Shown: positions 41,112-49,573 of the stretch, in pieces
How positions within the stretch are numbered: position 1 is the first letter of the stretch
How the letters are laid out: every line of letters begins with the position of its first letter
DNA from: Candidatus Dadabacteria bacterium
GTDB lineage: Bacteria > Desulfobacterota_D > UBA1144 > Nemesobacterales > Nemesobacteraceae
Direction: 5' to 3'
Length of the DNA: 64,000 nt
NCBI GenBank assembly: GCA_009840385.1
Contig: VXNX01000013.1
Coordinates: forward strand, 186,001 to 250,000
Notes under the pieces: model-generated
The model's database searches: none
Seen by the model: only the letters and a program-made list of their open reading frames with translations
What the model was told of the DNA's origin: nothing
Program-made: the position numbers and the translations under genes

Positions 41112-42557
41112 TTACTTTCCGGTCCGCCGCAATGCTTCTTCCTCGACCCCAGTAACGGAGTAGCAGAGTTCGCCCTGAACCTTCTCGCGCCTTACCTCGA
41201 GATAATCACTTGCGCTTTCGCGGAAATCCGTGGTAACAAATATGCTCCAGGCCCTAGCCCCATCGCAAAGAGTCTTGGCTTCATCCACAAAGGGCTTTGC
41301 TTGCGTGAAGACGTCCGATTCCTCCGGCACCGCTAGATCAGCCGAGGCAACGCCCATTTTAAGCTTTAGATCCGACCGGCCTGGTATTCTCTGCCCATTG
41401 ACAACGCCGGCGAAAAGCTGCATTGTCTCAACTGCGCAGCATACGCAGCTGAGTTCCGCCGCGGGACCTGCATCGGGGTCGGAGTTTGTGAAAAAGGCTA
41501 CAACCTCATCGCGGAGTATGGCTTCTACTTTCCCCCCGAAGGCACTTATGCTGGTTGAAACGGATTTTCTGTAATCAGCCGTAAGGGAGTTGACGCTAGA
41601 CGGCGAAATATCTTCAATCAGGTTCTCAAAATCCGCAATCTTTATGACGAGGACGCTGATATCCGTTTTCTCTCCCTCGGAATCTTCAGAGACGGCAACA
41701 GGAGAAGATGGCTCTTCAGGTTCCGTATCCTCTTCGTCAGAAACATGGACGATTTCCACAACACCATCGTCAAAGAAATCTTCCGAGGTCTCGGGCGGAG
41801 CCTGAAACGAAACTTCGGGCGGAATCTCGGACGGTTTTTCCTGGCTTAGGATTATTTTCGGGCGAAAATCCGCCTGCATCTCAACGGAACCTTCAGCGTC
41901 CAGATCTTCTGACTCTCCAAGACCTCCACGTACGGCCGAATCGCCCTCGAGTGAAGAGGTCATTTCGTTAAATTCGCGGCAGAGCCGCTGAACCCCGGCT
42001 CCCGCAATAAGCGAAGATCGCCCGTCTAGACGAACCGAGTAATCTCCACTGGCAACGGAACTCAGAGCGTCTGAGAATTCCCTCAAGAACCTAAATGCCC
42101 GATCGCTTACAAAACGTATCAAGGAGGTAAAGACAACCGCCAGCAGGGAACCGAAGATCAGGCTCCAGAGCAGGGCGTCAAAGGAGAATTTCTTGCCGAT
42201 GGAGCTTCTCAGTCCCACAAGTACGGTTTTTCCCTCAGGTCCCCTGAGCGTGAGCTTTTGAAAACCCTCGTCATCCTGAAAGCCGAAGCTTTTCTCAAGC
42301 ACCCCGTTATGGTCAAGTAGTCTTACGTACCCTACATCGTTTCTGGTATCGAGGACGCTCCTCGCGCGGTCGGCGAAAAACTCCTCCTCGCCGAACACTT
42401 CTTCCATCTCAGCAACCCTGAGATCGGCGTATCTCTCCGGAAAATAGAAATACTGGAATACGAAGACCGCCAAGCACGAGAGTATGAGACAGAAAAGAAA
42501 TACGGGGAAAAATGGAACGAGATTGAAAGATTTTTTCCGGTTTTTCAAAGGACTCAA
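41112..42557 (-). CDS. membrane protein with HAMP-like and degenerate nucleotide-cyclase-like domains
   Basis: A 481-residue inner-membrane protein. One membrane helix lies at about 14-36, a short periplasmic region (about 40-125) with a PAS-like YVRLLDHNGVLEKSF, and a second helix at about 130-148. A HAMP-like stretch follows (FLREFSDALSSVASGDYSVRL), then an acidic linker. The C-terminal half (about 300-420) follows class III adenylate/guanylate cyclases: SVLVIKIADFENLIE, FGGKVEAILRDEVVAFF, LKMGVASADL. The first metal-binding Asp position appears to be Lys, so catalysis is doubtful; it may be a regulatory pseudo-cyclase. It lies between rpmA and alaS. Confidence 0.65.
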   Translation of the reverse strand: MSPLKNRKKSFNLVPFFPVFLFCLILSCLAVFVFQYFYFPERYADLRVAEMEEVFGEEEFFADRARSVLDTRNDVGYVRLLDHNGVLEKSFGFQDDEGFQKLTLRGPEGKTVLVGLRSSIGKKFSFDALLWSLIFGSLLAVVFTSLIRFVSDRAFRFLREFSDALSSVASGDYSVRLDGRSSLIAGAGVQRLCREFNEMTSSLEGDSAVRGGLGESEDLDAEGSVEMQADFRPKIILSQEKPSEIPPEVSFQAPPETSEDFFDDGVVEIVHVSDEEDTEPEEPSSPVAVSEDSEGEKTDISVLVIKIADFENLIEDISPSSVNSLTADYRKSVSTSISAFGGKVEAILRDEVVAFFTNSDPDAGPAAELSCVCCAVETMQLFAGVVNGQRIPGRSDLKLKMGVASADLAVPEESDVFTQAKPFVDEAKTLCDGARAWSIFVTTDFRESASDYLEVRREKVQGELCYSVTGVEEEALRRTGK

Positions 42558-42615
42558 GATAAATTTCCGTTTAACTTATCCAGAAAAACAACATGCCGGT
42601 AAAAGTGTTGCAGTA

Positions 42616-42621
42616 ATTATA
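42616..42621 (-). promoter_or_regulatory. possible -10 element for the cyclase-like gene
   Basis: TATAAT on the minus strand, 59 bases before the gene start, sits in a T-rich tract that follows rpmA. The -35 region is poor. It may give this gene its own transcript apart from rplU-rpmA. Confidence 0.35.
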
Positions 42622-42661
42622 ATAGGAGAAAAACAAAAAAACTAGTTTTGCGGGGAATCGC

Positions 42662-42916
42662 TCAGGCGGGGACTACGGAAACCTTGGTTCTGCCTTTTCC
42701 GGATTTCTGGAATTTCACAACTCCGTCAGCCATCGCGAATATCGTGTAATCCTTTCCAAGCCCCACGTTCAAACCGGGCTTGATGCTGGTACCACGCTGC
42801 CTTACTATTATGTTCCCCTTGACAACCGGCTGGCCTCCGAATTTTTTTACGCCAAGCCTTCTGCCTATGGAATCCCTTCCGTTTTTGGAACTTCCGCCAC
42901 CTTTTTTGGTTGACAT
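42662..42916 (-). CDS. rpmA: 50S ribosomal protein L27
   Basis: An 84-residue L27 that reaches the peptidyl-transferase centre with its N-terminus. The protein begins [15 protein letters not shown] and continues [19 protein letters not shown] and [20 protein letters not shown], all family-typical. It lies 19 bases after rplU as in most bacteria. Confidence 0.97.
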   Translation of the reverse strand: MSTKKGGGSSKNGRDSIGRRLGVKKFGGQPVVKGNIIVRQRGTSIKPGLNVGLGKDYTIFAMADGVVKFQKSGKGRTKVSVVPA

Positions 42917-42935
42917 TCTTATCCGCCTCCGCGAA

Positions 42936-43250
42936 TCAAGCGCTTATGCCTGTAATCTCAACGCTGGTCAGGTTCTGGCGATGGCCCGCCTTCTTCCTGT
43001 ACCCCTTCCTTCTTTTGAACTTGAAAACTACTATTTTCTCGCCCTTTTTCTGCCTTACTATTTTACCCTCAACTCTGGCACTTTCAACAAGAGGGCTGCC
43101 GACTTTAACTTCCTCTCCGTCAGCGGACACGAGTAGGACTTCCTCAAAATTAACCTCTTCGCCTGGTTCGCCGGAAATTTTCTCTATATCAATAATGTCA
43201 CCCGGCTTGACTATGTACTGCTTTCCGCCGGTTTTTATAACAGCGTGCAT
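42936..43250 (-). CDS. rplU: 50S ribosomal protein L21
   Basis: A 104-residue L21. The protein begins [18 protein letters not shown] and ends [20 protein letters not shown], both diagnostic. A strong GGAGG ribosome site lies 6 bases before the ATG. rpmA follows. The leader region upstream is only about 55 bases long and overlaps the end of thpR. Confidence 0.97.
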   Translation of the reverse strand: MHAVIKTGGKQYIVKPGDIIDIEKISGEPGEEVNFEEVLLVSADGEEVKVGSPLVESARVEGKIVRQKKGEKIVVFKFKRRKGYRKKAGHRQNLTSVEITGISA

Positions 43251-43269
43251 AAGATCCTCCGCACTTTAT

Positions 43270-43308
43270 GGAAGCACTATTTTGCCTGTTATAAAATTCT
43301 TTTGTCAA
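43270..43308 (-). promoter_or_regulatory. possible rplU promoter
   Basis: On the minus strand TTGACA (43303-43308) overlaps the thpR stop. About 18 bases later comes CAAAAT as a weak -10, some 30 bases before the rplU start. The -35 is perfect but the -10 is poor, so this is only a candidate. Confidence 0.3.
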
Positions 43309-43856
43309 ATACCACCCTGAAAATCCCATGTCTTAAGGCTGGTGTAACGGGACCCCTGAGGTCCGAGTTCGCTTCGTACAAGCCCGATCCTAGTAATGGA
43401 AAACTCCGTTGCGTCCACTGGAGGAATCTTTCTGATTCCCCGAAAATCTCCCTTGATCCTGCCTATGGTCACGTGAGGGGTGAACTTTCTTTTTTCCCTC
43501 TCGAACCCGTTTTGCAAGACCGCTTGCTGCACTCCGTCAAAAAGAGCTTGGAACCGCTCGCTTCTCACAAGGCACAAGGCCAGCACTCTAGGATTTCTCG
43601 GGCCTGGAAACAGACGGAGACCGTCAAACCCCGACTCGACGCATCCAGAACCGCTAACCGCGGAACCGATATCCGTTGATATTCCCACAAGACGCGATTC
43701 TTCCACATCGCCCAGGAATCTAAGGGTTACGTGAAATTTCTCCTTGGGCTCCCACCTTACTCCTCGGACAAGATCCCGAAACGAATTCACGTAGCGAAAA
43801 AGCGCGTCTTTTGTTTCCTCGGGAAGAAAAGCCGCGATAAAAAGTCTCAAGAGCAA
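43305..43856 (-). CDS. thpR: RNA 2',3'-cyclic phosphodiesterase (2'-5' RNA ligase family)
   Basis: A 183-residue two-histidine phosphoesterase. The paired H-x-T motifs are FHVTLRFLG and FTPHVTIGRI. The N-terminus LRLFIAAFLPEETKDAL matches the LigT/ThpR family, which opens 2',3'-cyclic phosphates on RNA ends and was first known as a tRNA ligase. It sits between tolB and rplU with a 15-base gap to tolB. Confidence 0.9.
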   Translation of the reverse strand: MLLRLFIAAFLPEETKDALFRYVNSFRDLVRGVRWEPKEKFHVTLRFLGDVEESRLVGISTDIGSAVSGSGCVESGFDGLRLFPGPRNPRVLALCLVRSERFQALFDGVQQAVLQNGFEREKRKFTPHVTIGRIKGDFRGIRKIPPVDATEFSITRIGLVRSELGPQGSRYTSLKTWDFQGGI

Positions 43857-43871
43857 GGTCCTCCCCGCCCG

Positions 43872-45137
43872 CTATTTCACGCACCAGGTGGAAAACGAAT
43901 CGTTTTCGCCGCGGGAAAGCGGACGCTTGTTCTCTCCGTTTAAATACATAATATGTATCTGTCTCTTCCCCAGTCTCTTTGAGGAAAAAGTGATGTAGTG
44001 GCCGTCGGGAGACCAGGAGGGATGCTCGTTTCTCCCAGAAGAGGTAAGCCTCTGTTCCCCCCGGCCGTCAGGTCCTATGGCGTGGATATCGGCCTTGGAT
44101 TTTCTTACTTTGACAAACGCTATACGGTTAACCGAAGCATTCGGAGACCATACGGGATCGGTGTTATAGCCGCTCGAGGTAATTCTTACGGCACGGCCTC
44201 CCTGCGAACTTATCACGTATATGTTCGGAGTCCCTGCCCGATCCGACACAAAAGCAATCTTTCCGCCGTCGGGAGACCAAGTGGGCGAGAGATCTATGGC
44301 GGGAGAGCTGGTAAGCCGCTTCAGTATTTCTCCTGAAGACGAAGCTATGTATATGTCTCCGTTACGGCTAAACGCCACGCGAGTGCCGTCAGGAGACCAG
44401 CGCGGAGAATTGTCAAGATGGATGCCTCGGGTTATTCTCTGGCCCTCAGCGGGAAGACGGGTGGCCTTGAAGTTAAGAAGATAGACGTCATGGTCCCAGC
44501 TTCTGTCGGAAGTAAAAACCAGACTGTTTCCGTCGCGTGAACAGTCAGGAGAGAGAACCGAAGATCCGTGGTTGGTCAGTCTTTTCCTGTTGTGTCCGTC
44601 GTAATCCATTATGAAGAGATCCTTTCCCTGCCCCCTTCCGCTGACAAACACGATCTCGGATTCAAAAAACCCCTCAAGACCCGTAAGTTCCTTCATAAGC
44701 TCGCCTGCAAACCTGTGCACCACGTTTCTTATGTGGCGCGGAGACGTCGCGTATCTTCTTCTCATGCGCTCCCGCATTGAGGGCACGTCATAAACTATGA
44801 GTTCGTAGAGGACCTCCCGGGACGAAACATCGAAATTTCCGCTCACCAAGTACTTGGTTTTCTGCGCAGCTAAATACTCGAAATCTATGTCTTCAAAAGA
44901 GGAGGAAAACAGTATGTTCACCGTGCGGACGTCGAAAAGCGCGGCGTTTGTAAGATCATTTTTGAGGACATCGGTAAAATTTTTCCCGTAAGTGCTTAAC
45001 TCCCCTTTAGCTTTAAGCACGGCAACAGCAAGGGGAATTTTTTTTATCGGAGAGGCCACCGGCGGGAGCAGTATCTGCGCGGTCGCAAGGCAGGGCAAAA
45101 ACAAGAGAGTAAGGAAAACCGCAAGCGCTGATCTCAT
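43872..45137 (-). CDS. tolB: Tol-Pal system beta-propeller protein TolB
   Basis: A 421-residue periplasmic protein. The start at 45137 gives a clean signal peptide (MRSALAVFLTLLFLPCLATAQ); an in-frame start 28 codons upstream does not. An N-terminal anticodon-binding-like domain (about 25-155) precedes a six-bladed propeller with repeated SPDG...F units such as SPDGTRVAFSR, SPDGGKIAFVSDR and SPDGHYITFSSK. TolB links Pal to the inner-membrane Tol complex during division. The other tol and pal genes are not in the window. Confidence 0.92.
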   Translation of the reverse strand: MRSALAVFLTLLFLPCLATAQILLPPVASPIKKIPLAVAVLKAKGELSTYGKNFTDVLKNDLTNAALFDVRTVNILFSSSFEDIDFEYLAAQKTKYLVSGNFDVSSREVLYELIVYDVPSMRERMRRRYATSPRHIRNVVHRFAGELMKELTGLEGFFESEIVFVSGRGQGKDLFIMDYDGHNRKRLTNHGSSVLSPDCSRDGNSLVFTSDRSWDHDVYLLNFKATRLPAEGQRITRGIHLDNSPRWSPDGTRVAFSRNGDIYIASSSGEILKRLTSSPAIDLSPTWSPDGGKIAFVSDRAGTPNIYVISSQGGRAVRITSSGYNTDPVWSPNASVNRIAFVKVRKSKADIHAIGPDGRGEQRLTSSGRNEHPSWSPDGHYITFSSKRLGKRQIHIMYLNGENKRPLSRGENDSFSTWCVK

Positions 45138-45213
45138 TTTTTTCTCTTTCCAAGCCCCGAGGCTGAAGACTAGGTAACGGTCCCGCAGCGAAAATATATC
45201 CTGAGATAAACCT

Positions 45214-45810
45214 TCAGTCACTCAGTTCAACATTCCAGTAGGACATATCGACAAAGCTCAGGAAAGGCTCCCACTCCTCATACCTCACGGTCCTGAAATG
45301 GAGGTTGGAAAAAATACTAGCAGCGGGCTTTACGGGTTTGGTAAGCAGTTTCATGTTCGCCTGCTCGGGAGTCTTTCCTCCCTTTTTCCTGTTGCACTTA
45401 ACGCAACAGCAAACCACATTGTCCCAAGTGCTTCTTCCACCCATAGACCTCGGAACAACATGGTCAATGGTAAGGTCGCTTTTCGAAAAACCCTTCGCGC
45501 AGTACTGGCATTTATCCCCGTCCCTTCTGAAGATGTTTATTCTGTTGAACTTAGGCTGTTTTCTGTGATACCCATCGTACCTCACGAGAATTATCACCCT
45601 AGGAACCTTTATGACGCTGGTAACGGTCCTTACGCAGTCGTCGGCATCGACCGAACGGATATCCTTCCACGAATCGAAATCAAACGTCTCGTACTCCCTG
45701 TTTACAGCCTTCGCGGCCCCGCCGTAAAGAAGAATAAAAGCTCTTTTCAGGCTGGTTACCGAAACAGGGATGAAAAACCTGTTTAAAACCAGTACCGGTG
45801 ACTGAAGCAT
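45214..45810 (-). CDS. HNH endonuclease family protein
   Basis: A 198-residue protein with a C-terminal HNH nuclease fold. It shows CQYCAKGFSKSDLTIDHVVPRSMGG, then TWDNVVCCCVKCNRKKGG, so both zinc cysteine pairs and the His-Asn-His residues are there. The N-terminal 80 residues (SPVLVLNRFFIPVSVTSLKRAFILLY) match a widely conserved chromosomal HNH family found outside mobile elements. It precedes tolB on the minus strand. Its cellular role is not known to me. Confidence 0.88.
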   Translation of the reverse strand: MLQSPVLVLNRFFIPVSVTSLKRAFILLYGGAAKAVNREYETFDFDSWKDIRSVDADDCVRTVTSVIKVPRVIILVRYDGYHRKQPKFNRINIFRRDGDKCQYCAKGFSKSDLTIDHVVPRSMGGRSTWDNVVCCCVKCNRKKGGKTPEQANMKLLTKPVKPAASIFSNLHFRTVRYEEWEPFLSFVDMSYWNVELSD

Positions 45811-45992
45811 ATTAGCCGACTAATTTACCGGCTTGGTAAGGTTATTCAAGAACGGTCCGGCACTTTTATTTTCCTTAACTGTTGGTTAAAATTCCCATCG
45901 CCCAGCCAAAATGCAATCACGACTGCATCCCGTTCGTCTTTACTAAGCAAGCATGCACTTTGAGGAGAATGTTCAAGAGGAAGTCCCTTAAC

Positions 45993-46121
45993 ATGGAAAT
46001 GAAAACCAACCTGCTGATCCAGATAATCCTCTGCATAGCACTTTTTCTGTCCATATTTCTTCTCGTAAGGTCAAACTCCGAAGCGGAAAAAGAACTGGAA
46101 TCTAGAAAAGATAAAGAATAG
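45993..46121 (+). CDS. small single-pass membrane protein upstream of lgt
   Basis: A 42-residue peptide: a short basic start, one hydrophobic helix (LLIQIILCIALFLSIFLLV) and a charged tail ending ESRKDKE. AGAGGAAG lies about 9 bases before the ATG at 45993, a better start than longer in-frame options. Its stop abuts the lgt ATG with no gap, so it is coupled to lgt. No function can be given. Confidence 0.55.
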   Translation: MEMKTNLLIQIILCIALFLSIFLLVRSNSEAEKELESRKDKE

Positions 46122-46880
46122 ATGTTTCCCGAGCTTCTCAGAATAGGCGATTTTCATATTACATCCTTCGGGGCGATGGTCGCCGTCTCTTTTCTTGTCG
46201 CTTTCTGGGTTTCCGGGATGGAATTTGAGAGGAAAGGAATATCCAGACGACTTCATGAACACATTTTTCTCGCCTCTATCCTTGGAGGCATATTGGGTGC
46301 CAAGTTCCTTTTCCTGATCGAGAATGTTCCCTTAAGCGATCTTCTTTCCTACCCCAAGCATTATCTGCTTCTACGGGGTGGCCTTACTTTCTACGGGGGG
46401 CTTTTTTTGGCTCTCTTTGCAGCTTTCGTAGTAACAAAAAAGCACAAGGAAAGCTTCTGGAAGGTTCTTGACGCCACCGCCCCGGCGCTCGCAATAGCCT
46501 ACGCGACGGGAAGGGTCGGCTGTCTTCTAGTTGGAGACGATTACGGAATCCCCTCCACACTTCCCTGGGCTATGCCGTTTCCTAAGGGTTCCCCCCCAAC
46601 ACTTGAAGCGGTTCATCCGACTCAGATTTATGAAACGATAGTAATGTCGCTTGTGTTCGTAGCGCTGTGGAAAATTAGGAAGAAAGAAAGACCCATCGGG
46701 TGGCTTGCGAGCATATACCTTGTGCTCGCAGGTCTTGAAAGATTCTCAGTCGAGTTCATAAGAAATACCACTGAGAGCCCTATATCCGGCTTGTCGGTAG
46801 CGCAAATAATGGCATTTTTTCTGATTCTTATCGGAGTGCTTAAATATATGTCCATTCGCAAACGCGGTGAGTCATCTTGA
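46122..46880 (+). CDS. lgt: prolipoprotein diacylglyceryl transferase
   Basis: A 252-residue inner-membrane enzyme with about seven helices. It transfers diacylglycerol from phosphatidylglycerol to the lipobox cysteine. Family marks are LRGGLTFYGGLF, the glycerol-binding TGRVGCLLVGDDYG (a variant of GRxGNFxNGE) and VHPTQIYE. The variant signature is also found in other Lgt proteins of non-enteric lineages. It lies directly before lnt, overlapping by 14 bases if lnt starts at the GTG, so two lipoprotein-maturation steps are encoded together. Confidence 0.92.
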   Translation: MFPELLRIGDFHITSFGAMVAVSFLVAFWVSGMEFERKGISRRLHEHIFLASILGGILGAKFLFLIENVPLSDLLSYPKHYLLLRGGLTFYGGLFLALFAAFVVTKKHKESFWKVLDATAPALAIAYATGRVGCLLVGDDYGIPSTLPWAMPFPKGSPPTLEAVHPTQIYETIVMSLVFVALWKIRKKERPIGWLASIYLVLAGLERFSVEFIRNTTESPISGLSVAQIMAFFLILIGVLKYMSIRKRGESS

Positions 46881-48486
46881 ACTCGTAATTTCGCCGCTAC
46901 ACATGAGAAGAATCCGGATAACCAAGCCGACCGGGAGCCAGATCTTGGCCGCCGGGTCGGGAATACTTTTTTCCGTATCCCTTTTTTCAAGCGCGTTAGG
47001 CATACTGGGCTGGATATGCTTTGTCCCGCTGCTCGTGGCACTTCAGGGAAAAAGTGCCTCTCGGTCCCTCCGACTGGGCATGATATCCGGGACATCCATG
47101 AATCTCGTCTCGCTCTACTGGCTTGTAGGAACCCTGACCAGATTCGGGGAAATACCTCTGCTCGCGAGCATCGCGGCCGTATTTATTTTCTGCGTCTACT
47201 CATCGCTTCAGTTCGGAATTTTCACCTGGTATATCTCAAGACTTGGACTCTGCCGTGGGAAAAGCGTCGCAAACGCACTTATGATCTCCTTTGCATGGGT
47301 GGTTGCGGAATTTTTCTTCCCGGTTCTTTTCCCCTACGGAATAGGAGTCTCCCAAAGCTACTATCCGACGGTAATACAAGTGGTTGATACGCTTGGGGTG
47401 AACTTTCTCGGGTTTTTGATGTTTTTTGCAAACGTATCAGTTTTCTACCTCTTAGACGATATGCAGCAAAGAAGAAAACCGGTGTTCGCTCCCCCGGTAA
47501 TCTCGATCGCCGTAATTGCAATTGTGCTCGGCTACGGAACTTTCAGAATAGACGAAATAGAGGAGCTTCTTGAGACAGAACCCCGGGTGGAAATCGCAAT
47601 GGTTCAGGCAAATTTTGATTACGCGGAAAAAAACCTCGACAACGAGCCGATTATAACGGAAAAACACAGGGAGATGTCGCGGGAGTTCACGGAGGTGGAT
47701 ATTGTGATCTGGCCGGAAACATCGGTTCAGCACTGGTTCCCCAAAGAAGAGTCTGTGTACAGAATAGATTACCAAAGAAATGTAGTGCCGACGGGACACA
47801 CAGCACACTTCCTTATAGGGGGACTCTCCTTTATCCAAGACCCTGCCCTCCTCGAAGACGGCTGGGACGAGGAGGATCACAGAAAATACAACACGGCTTT
47901 TTTAGTTGATCCCCAAAGCAATATCCTTGGGCAATACAGCAAGACCCGGCTTTTTCTACTGGGCGAATATTTCCCCTGGATAAATGAGGAACTAAAGTTC
48001 TTGAAAAGGGTCTTTCCTATGATCGGTGATCTCACCCCTGGAGAGGGGCCCAAGGTGCTTGAGGTTCCCGGAAAGAACTTAAGAATAGGACCCCTTATAT
48101 GTTATGAGGACATAATGGCCGAACTCTCGAGAAACTACGTGAAAACGGGAGCCAACCTGCTCGTGAATCTTACAAACGATGCGTGGTTCGGAAGGAGCGT
48201 AGCTCCCCACCAGCACTTGCTTCTTTCAATTCCAAGGGCGGTTGAAACACGCCGCTACCTAGTGAGATCAACAAACAGCGGTATAAGCGCGATAGTATCT
48301 CCGACCGGGGAGATCGAGGCCCGCACGGATATATTCACCACGGAGAATCTGAAGGGAGAAGTGGTTCTGATCGATTCGCTTGAAACTCTCTACACGAGGG
48401 TGGGGGATATATTCGCGTGGGTAGCATTGGCCATGACCGCGCTTTTCGCCGCGAAGAAATACCTAGGAAGAAAATATGCTGACTAG
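46867..48486 (+). CDS. lnt: apolipoprotein N-acyltransferase
   Basis: A 539-residue enzyme that adds the third acyl chain to lipoproteins. About seven membrane helices fill residues 20-230, followed by a periplasmic nitrilase domain. The triad is visible: Glu in VIWPETSV, Lys in QYSKTRLFLLGEYFPW, and Cys in GPLICYED. A final helix lies at about 515-530. The GTG at 46867 overlaps lgt; an ATG at 46903 is an alternative start that would remove 12 residues. The 3' end overlaps the hisC 3' end by 24 bases, tail to tail. Confidence 0.93.
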   Translation: MSHLELVISPLHMRRIRITKPTGSQILAAGSGILFSVSLFSSALGILGWICFVPLLVALQGKSASRSLRLGMISGTSMNLVSLYWLVGTLTRFGEIPLLASIAAVFIFCVYSSLQFGIFTWYISRLGLCRGKSVANALMISFAWVVAEFFFPVLFPYGIGVSQSYYPTVIQVVDTLGVNFLGFLMFFANVSVFYLLDDMQQRRKPVFAPPVISIAVIAIVLGYGTFRIDEIEELLETEPRVEIAMVQANFDYAEKNLDNEPIITEKHREMSREFTEVDIVIWPETSVQHWFPKEESVYRIDYQRNVVPTGHTAHFLIGGLSFIQDPALLEDGWDEEDHRKYNTAFLVDPQSNILGQYSKTRLFLLGEYFPWINEELKFLKRVFPMIGDLTPGEGPKVLEVPGKNLRIGPLICYEDIMAELSRNYVKTGANLLVNLTNDAWFGRSVAPHQHLLLSIPRAVETRRYLVRSTNSGISAIVSPTGEIEARTDIFTTENLKGEVVLIDSLETLYTRVGDIFAWVALAMTALFAAKKYLGRKYAD

Positions 48487-49542
48487 GGCCCTGATGAGAC
48501 TGTCGTTTTCCTCTCTGGTTCCGACCGTGATCCTGAGACAGTCGGCAAGCCTCCCCCCCTCTCCAAAGCAACGGACTAGAATGTCGTTTTTAACAAGCTC
48601 TGTGAAAAGAAAATCCGCGTCCGGAACCTTGATCAGAAAGAAATTTGCATCGGTCGGATAGACCAAAATGGCGTCAATCTGCTCGAGCGCGTCGCGAAGT
48701 CTTTCTCTTTCGCTCAATATAAGGTCTATCTTCCGTTCGATAACCTCGGGATTCTCAAGCGCAAAGGACATTACAAGCTGGCTAAGAGAATTTATGTTGT
48801 AGGGAAGACGCGCCTTGTTTACCTCGCCCACGATCTGCGGCCGCGCAAAGAGCATTCCCAGTCTGGCCCCCGCAAATCCTATTTTGGACATTGTTCTCAG
48901 TACCAGCAGATTCTCATATTTCTTTATATGGGGAATATAGCTTTTTTTCGAAAAATCGCAGTAGGCCTCGTCGACAACCACCGCGCCCGCGCTTGCCTCC
49001 AAGATCTCAAGCACTTTTTCCTCTGAAAAAGAGTTCCCCGTAGGGTTATTCGGAGTCGCTAGAAAAACGATGTCAGGATCCTCCGCGCGGATCATCTCCA
49101 GAGTCGGCTCGAGGTCTATATCAAAGTTCTCATCAAGCGCAACCTCCGTTACCCGTTTGCCCAAGACAAGCGAGGTGATTCTGTACATCGAAAAAGTCGG
49201 AGACGGTACGAGCACGCGACCGCTTTTGCCTCCGAATACCTCGACGATCATCTGGATGATCTCGTCTGAACCGTTTCCAAGCGATATACCGTCTGTGGGA
49301 AAGTCCAAAGTGCGGGAAAGAGACGTTCTCACGCCTAGAGCCTCAGGATCCGGATAACGGTTCACGGGAAGTTCCGCCAGCCGCTCGGAGAGCAGAATCT
49401 TCTCCTCACCCTCGAGGTCATAGGGACTTTCGTTCCCGTCAAGCTTCACCGAGCACTCCACCCTCGGCACAGAGTAAGGAGATATTGACCTTACGTTCTC
49501 AGGAATCCTGCTTTTAATTGAACTTGAGTCAGACACCTGCAT
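48463..49542 (-). CDS. hisC: histidinol-phosphate aminotransferase
   Basis: A 359-residue fold-type I aminotransferase of histidine synthesis. It shows LDGNESPYDL, NGSDEIIQMI, ATPNNPTGN, VVDEAYCDF and the PLP lysine in RTMSKIGFAGARLG. The GTG/ATG-proximal segment is normal for the family. It starts 31 bases after hisD ends and runs convergent with lnt, sharing 24 bases of 3' sequence. Confidence 0.95.
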   Translation of the reverse strand: MQVSDSSSIKSRIPENVRSISPYSVPRVECSVKLDGNESPYDLEGEEKILLSERLAELPVNRYPDPEALGVRTSLSRTLDFPTDGISLGNGSDEIIQMIVEVFGGKSGRVLVPSPTFSMYRITSLVLGKRVTEVALDENFDIDLEPTLEMIRAEDPDIVFLATPNNPTGNSFSEEKVLEILEASAGAVVVDEAYCDFSKKSYIPHIKKYENLLVLRTMSKIGFAGARLGMLFARPQIVGEVNKARLPYNINSLSQLVMSFALENPEVIERKIDLILSERERLRDALEQIDAILVYPTDANFFLIKVPDADFLFTELVKNDILVRCFGEGGRLADCLRITVGTREENDSLIRALVSIFSS

Positions 49543-49573
49543 CTCCTGGTTTGGGTCGTAGTATGAACATTAC

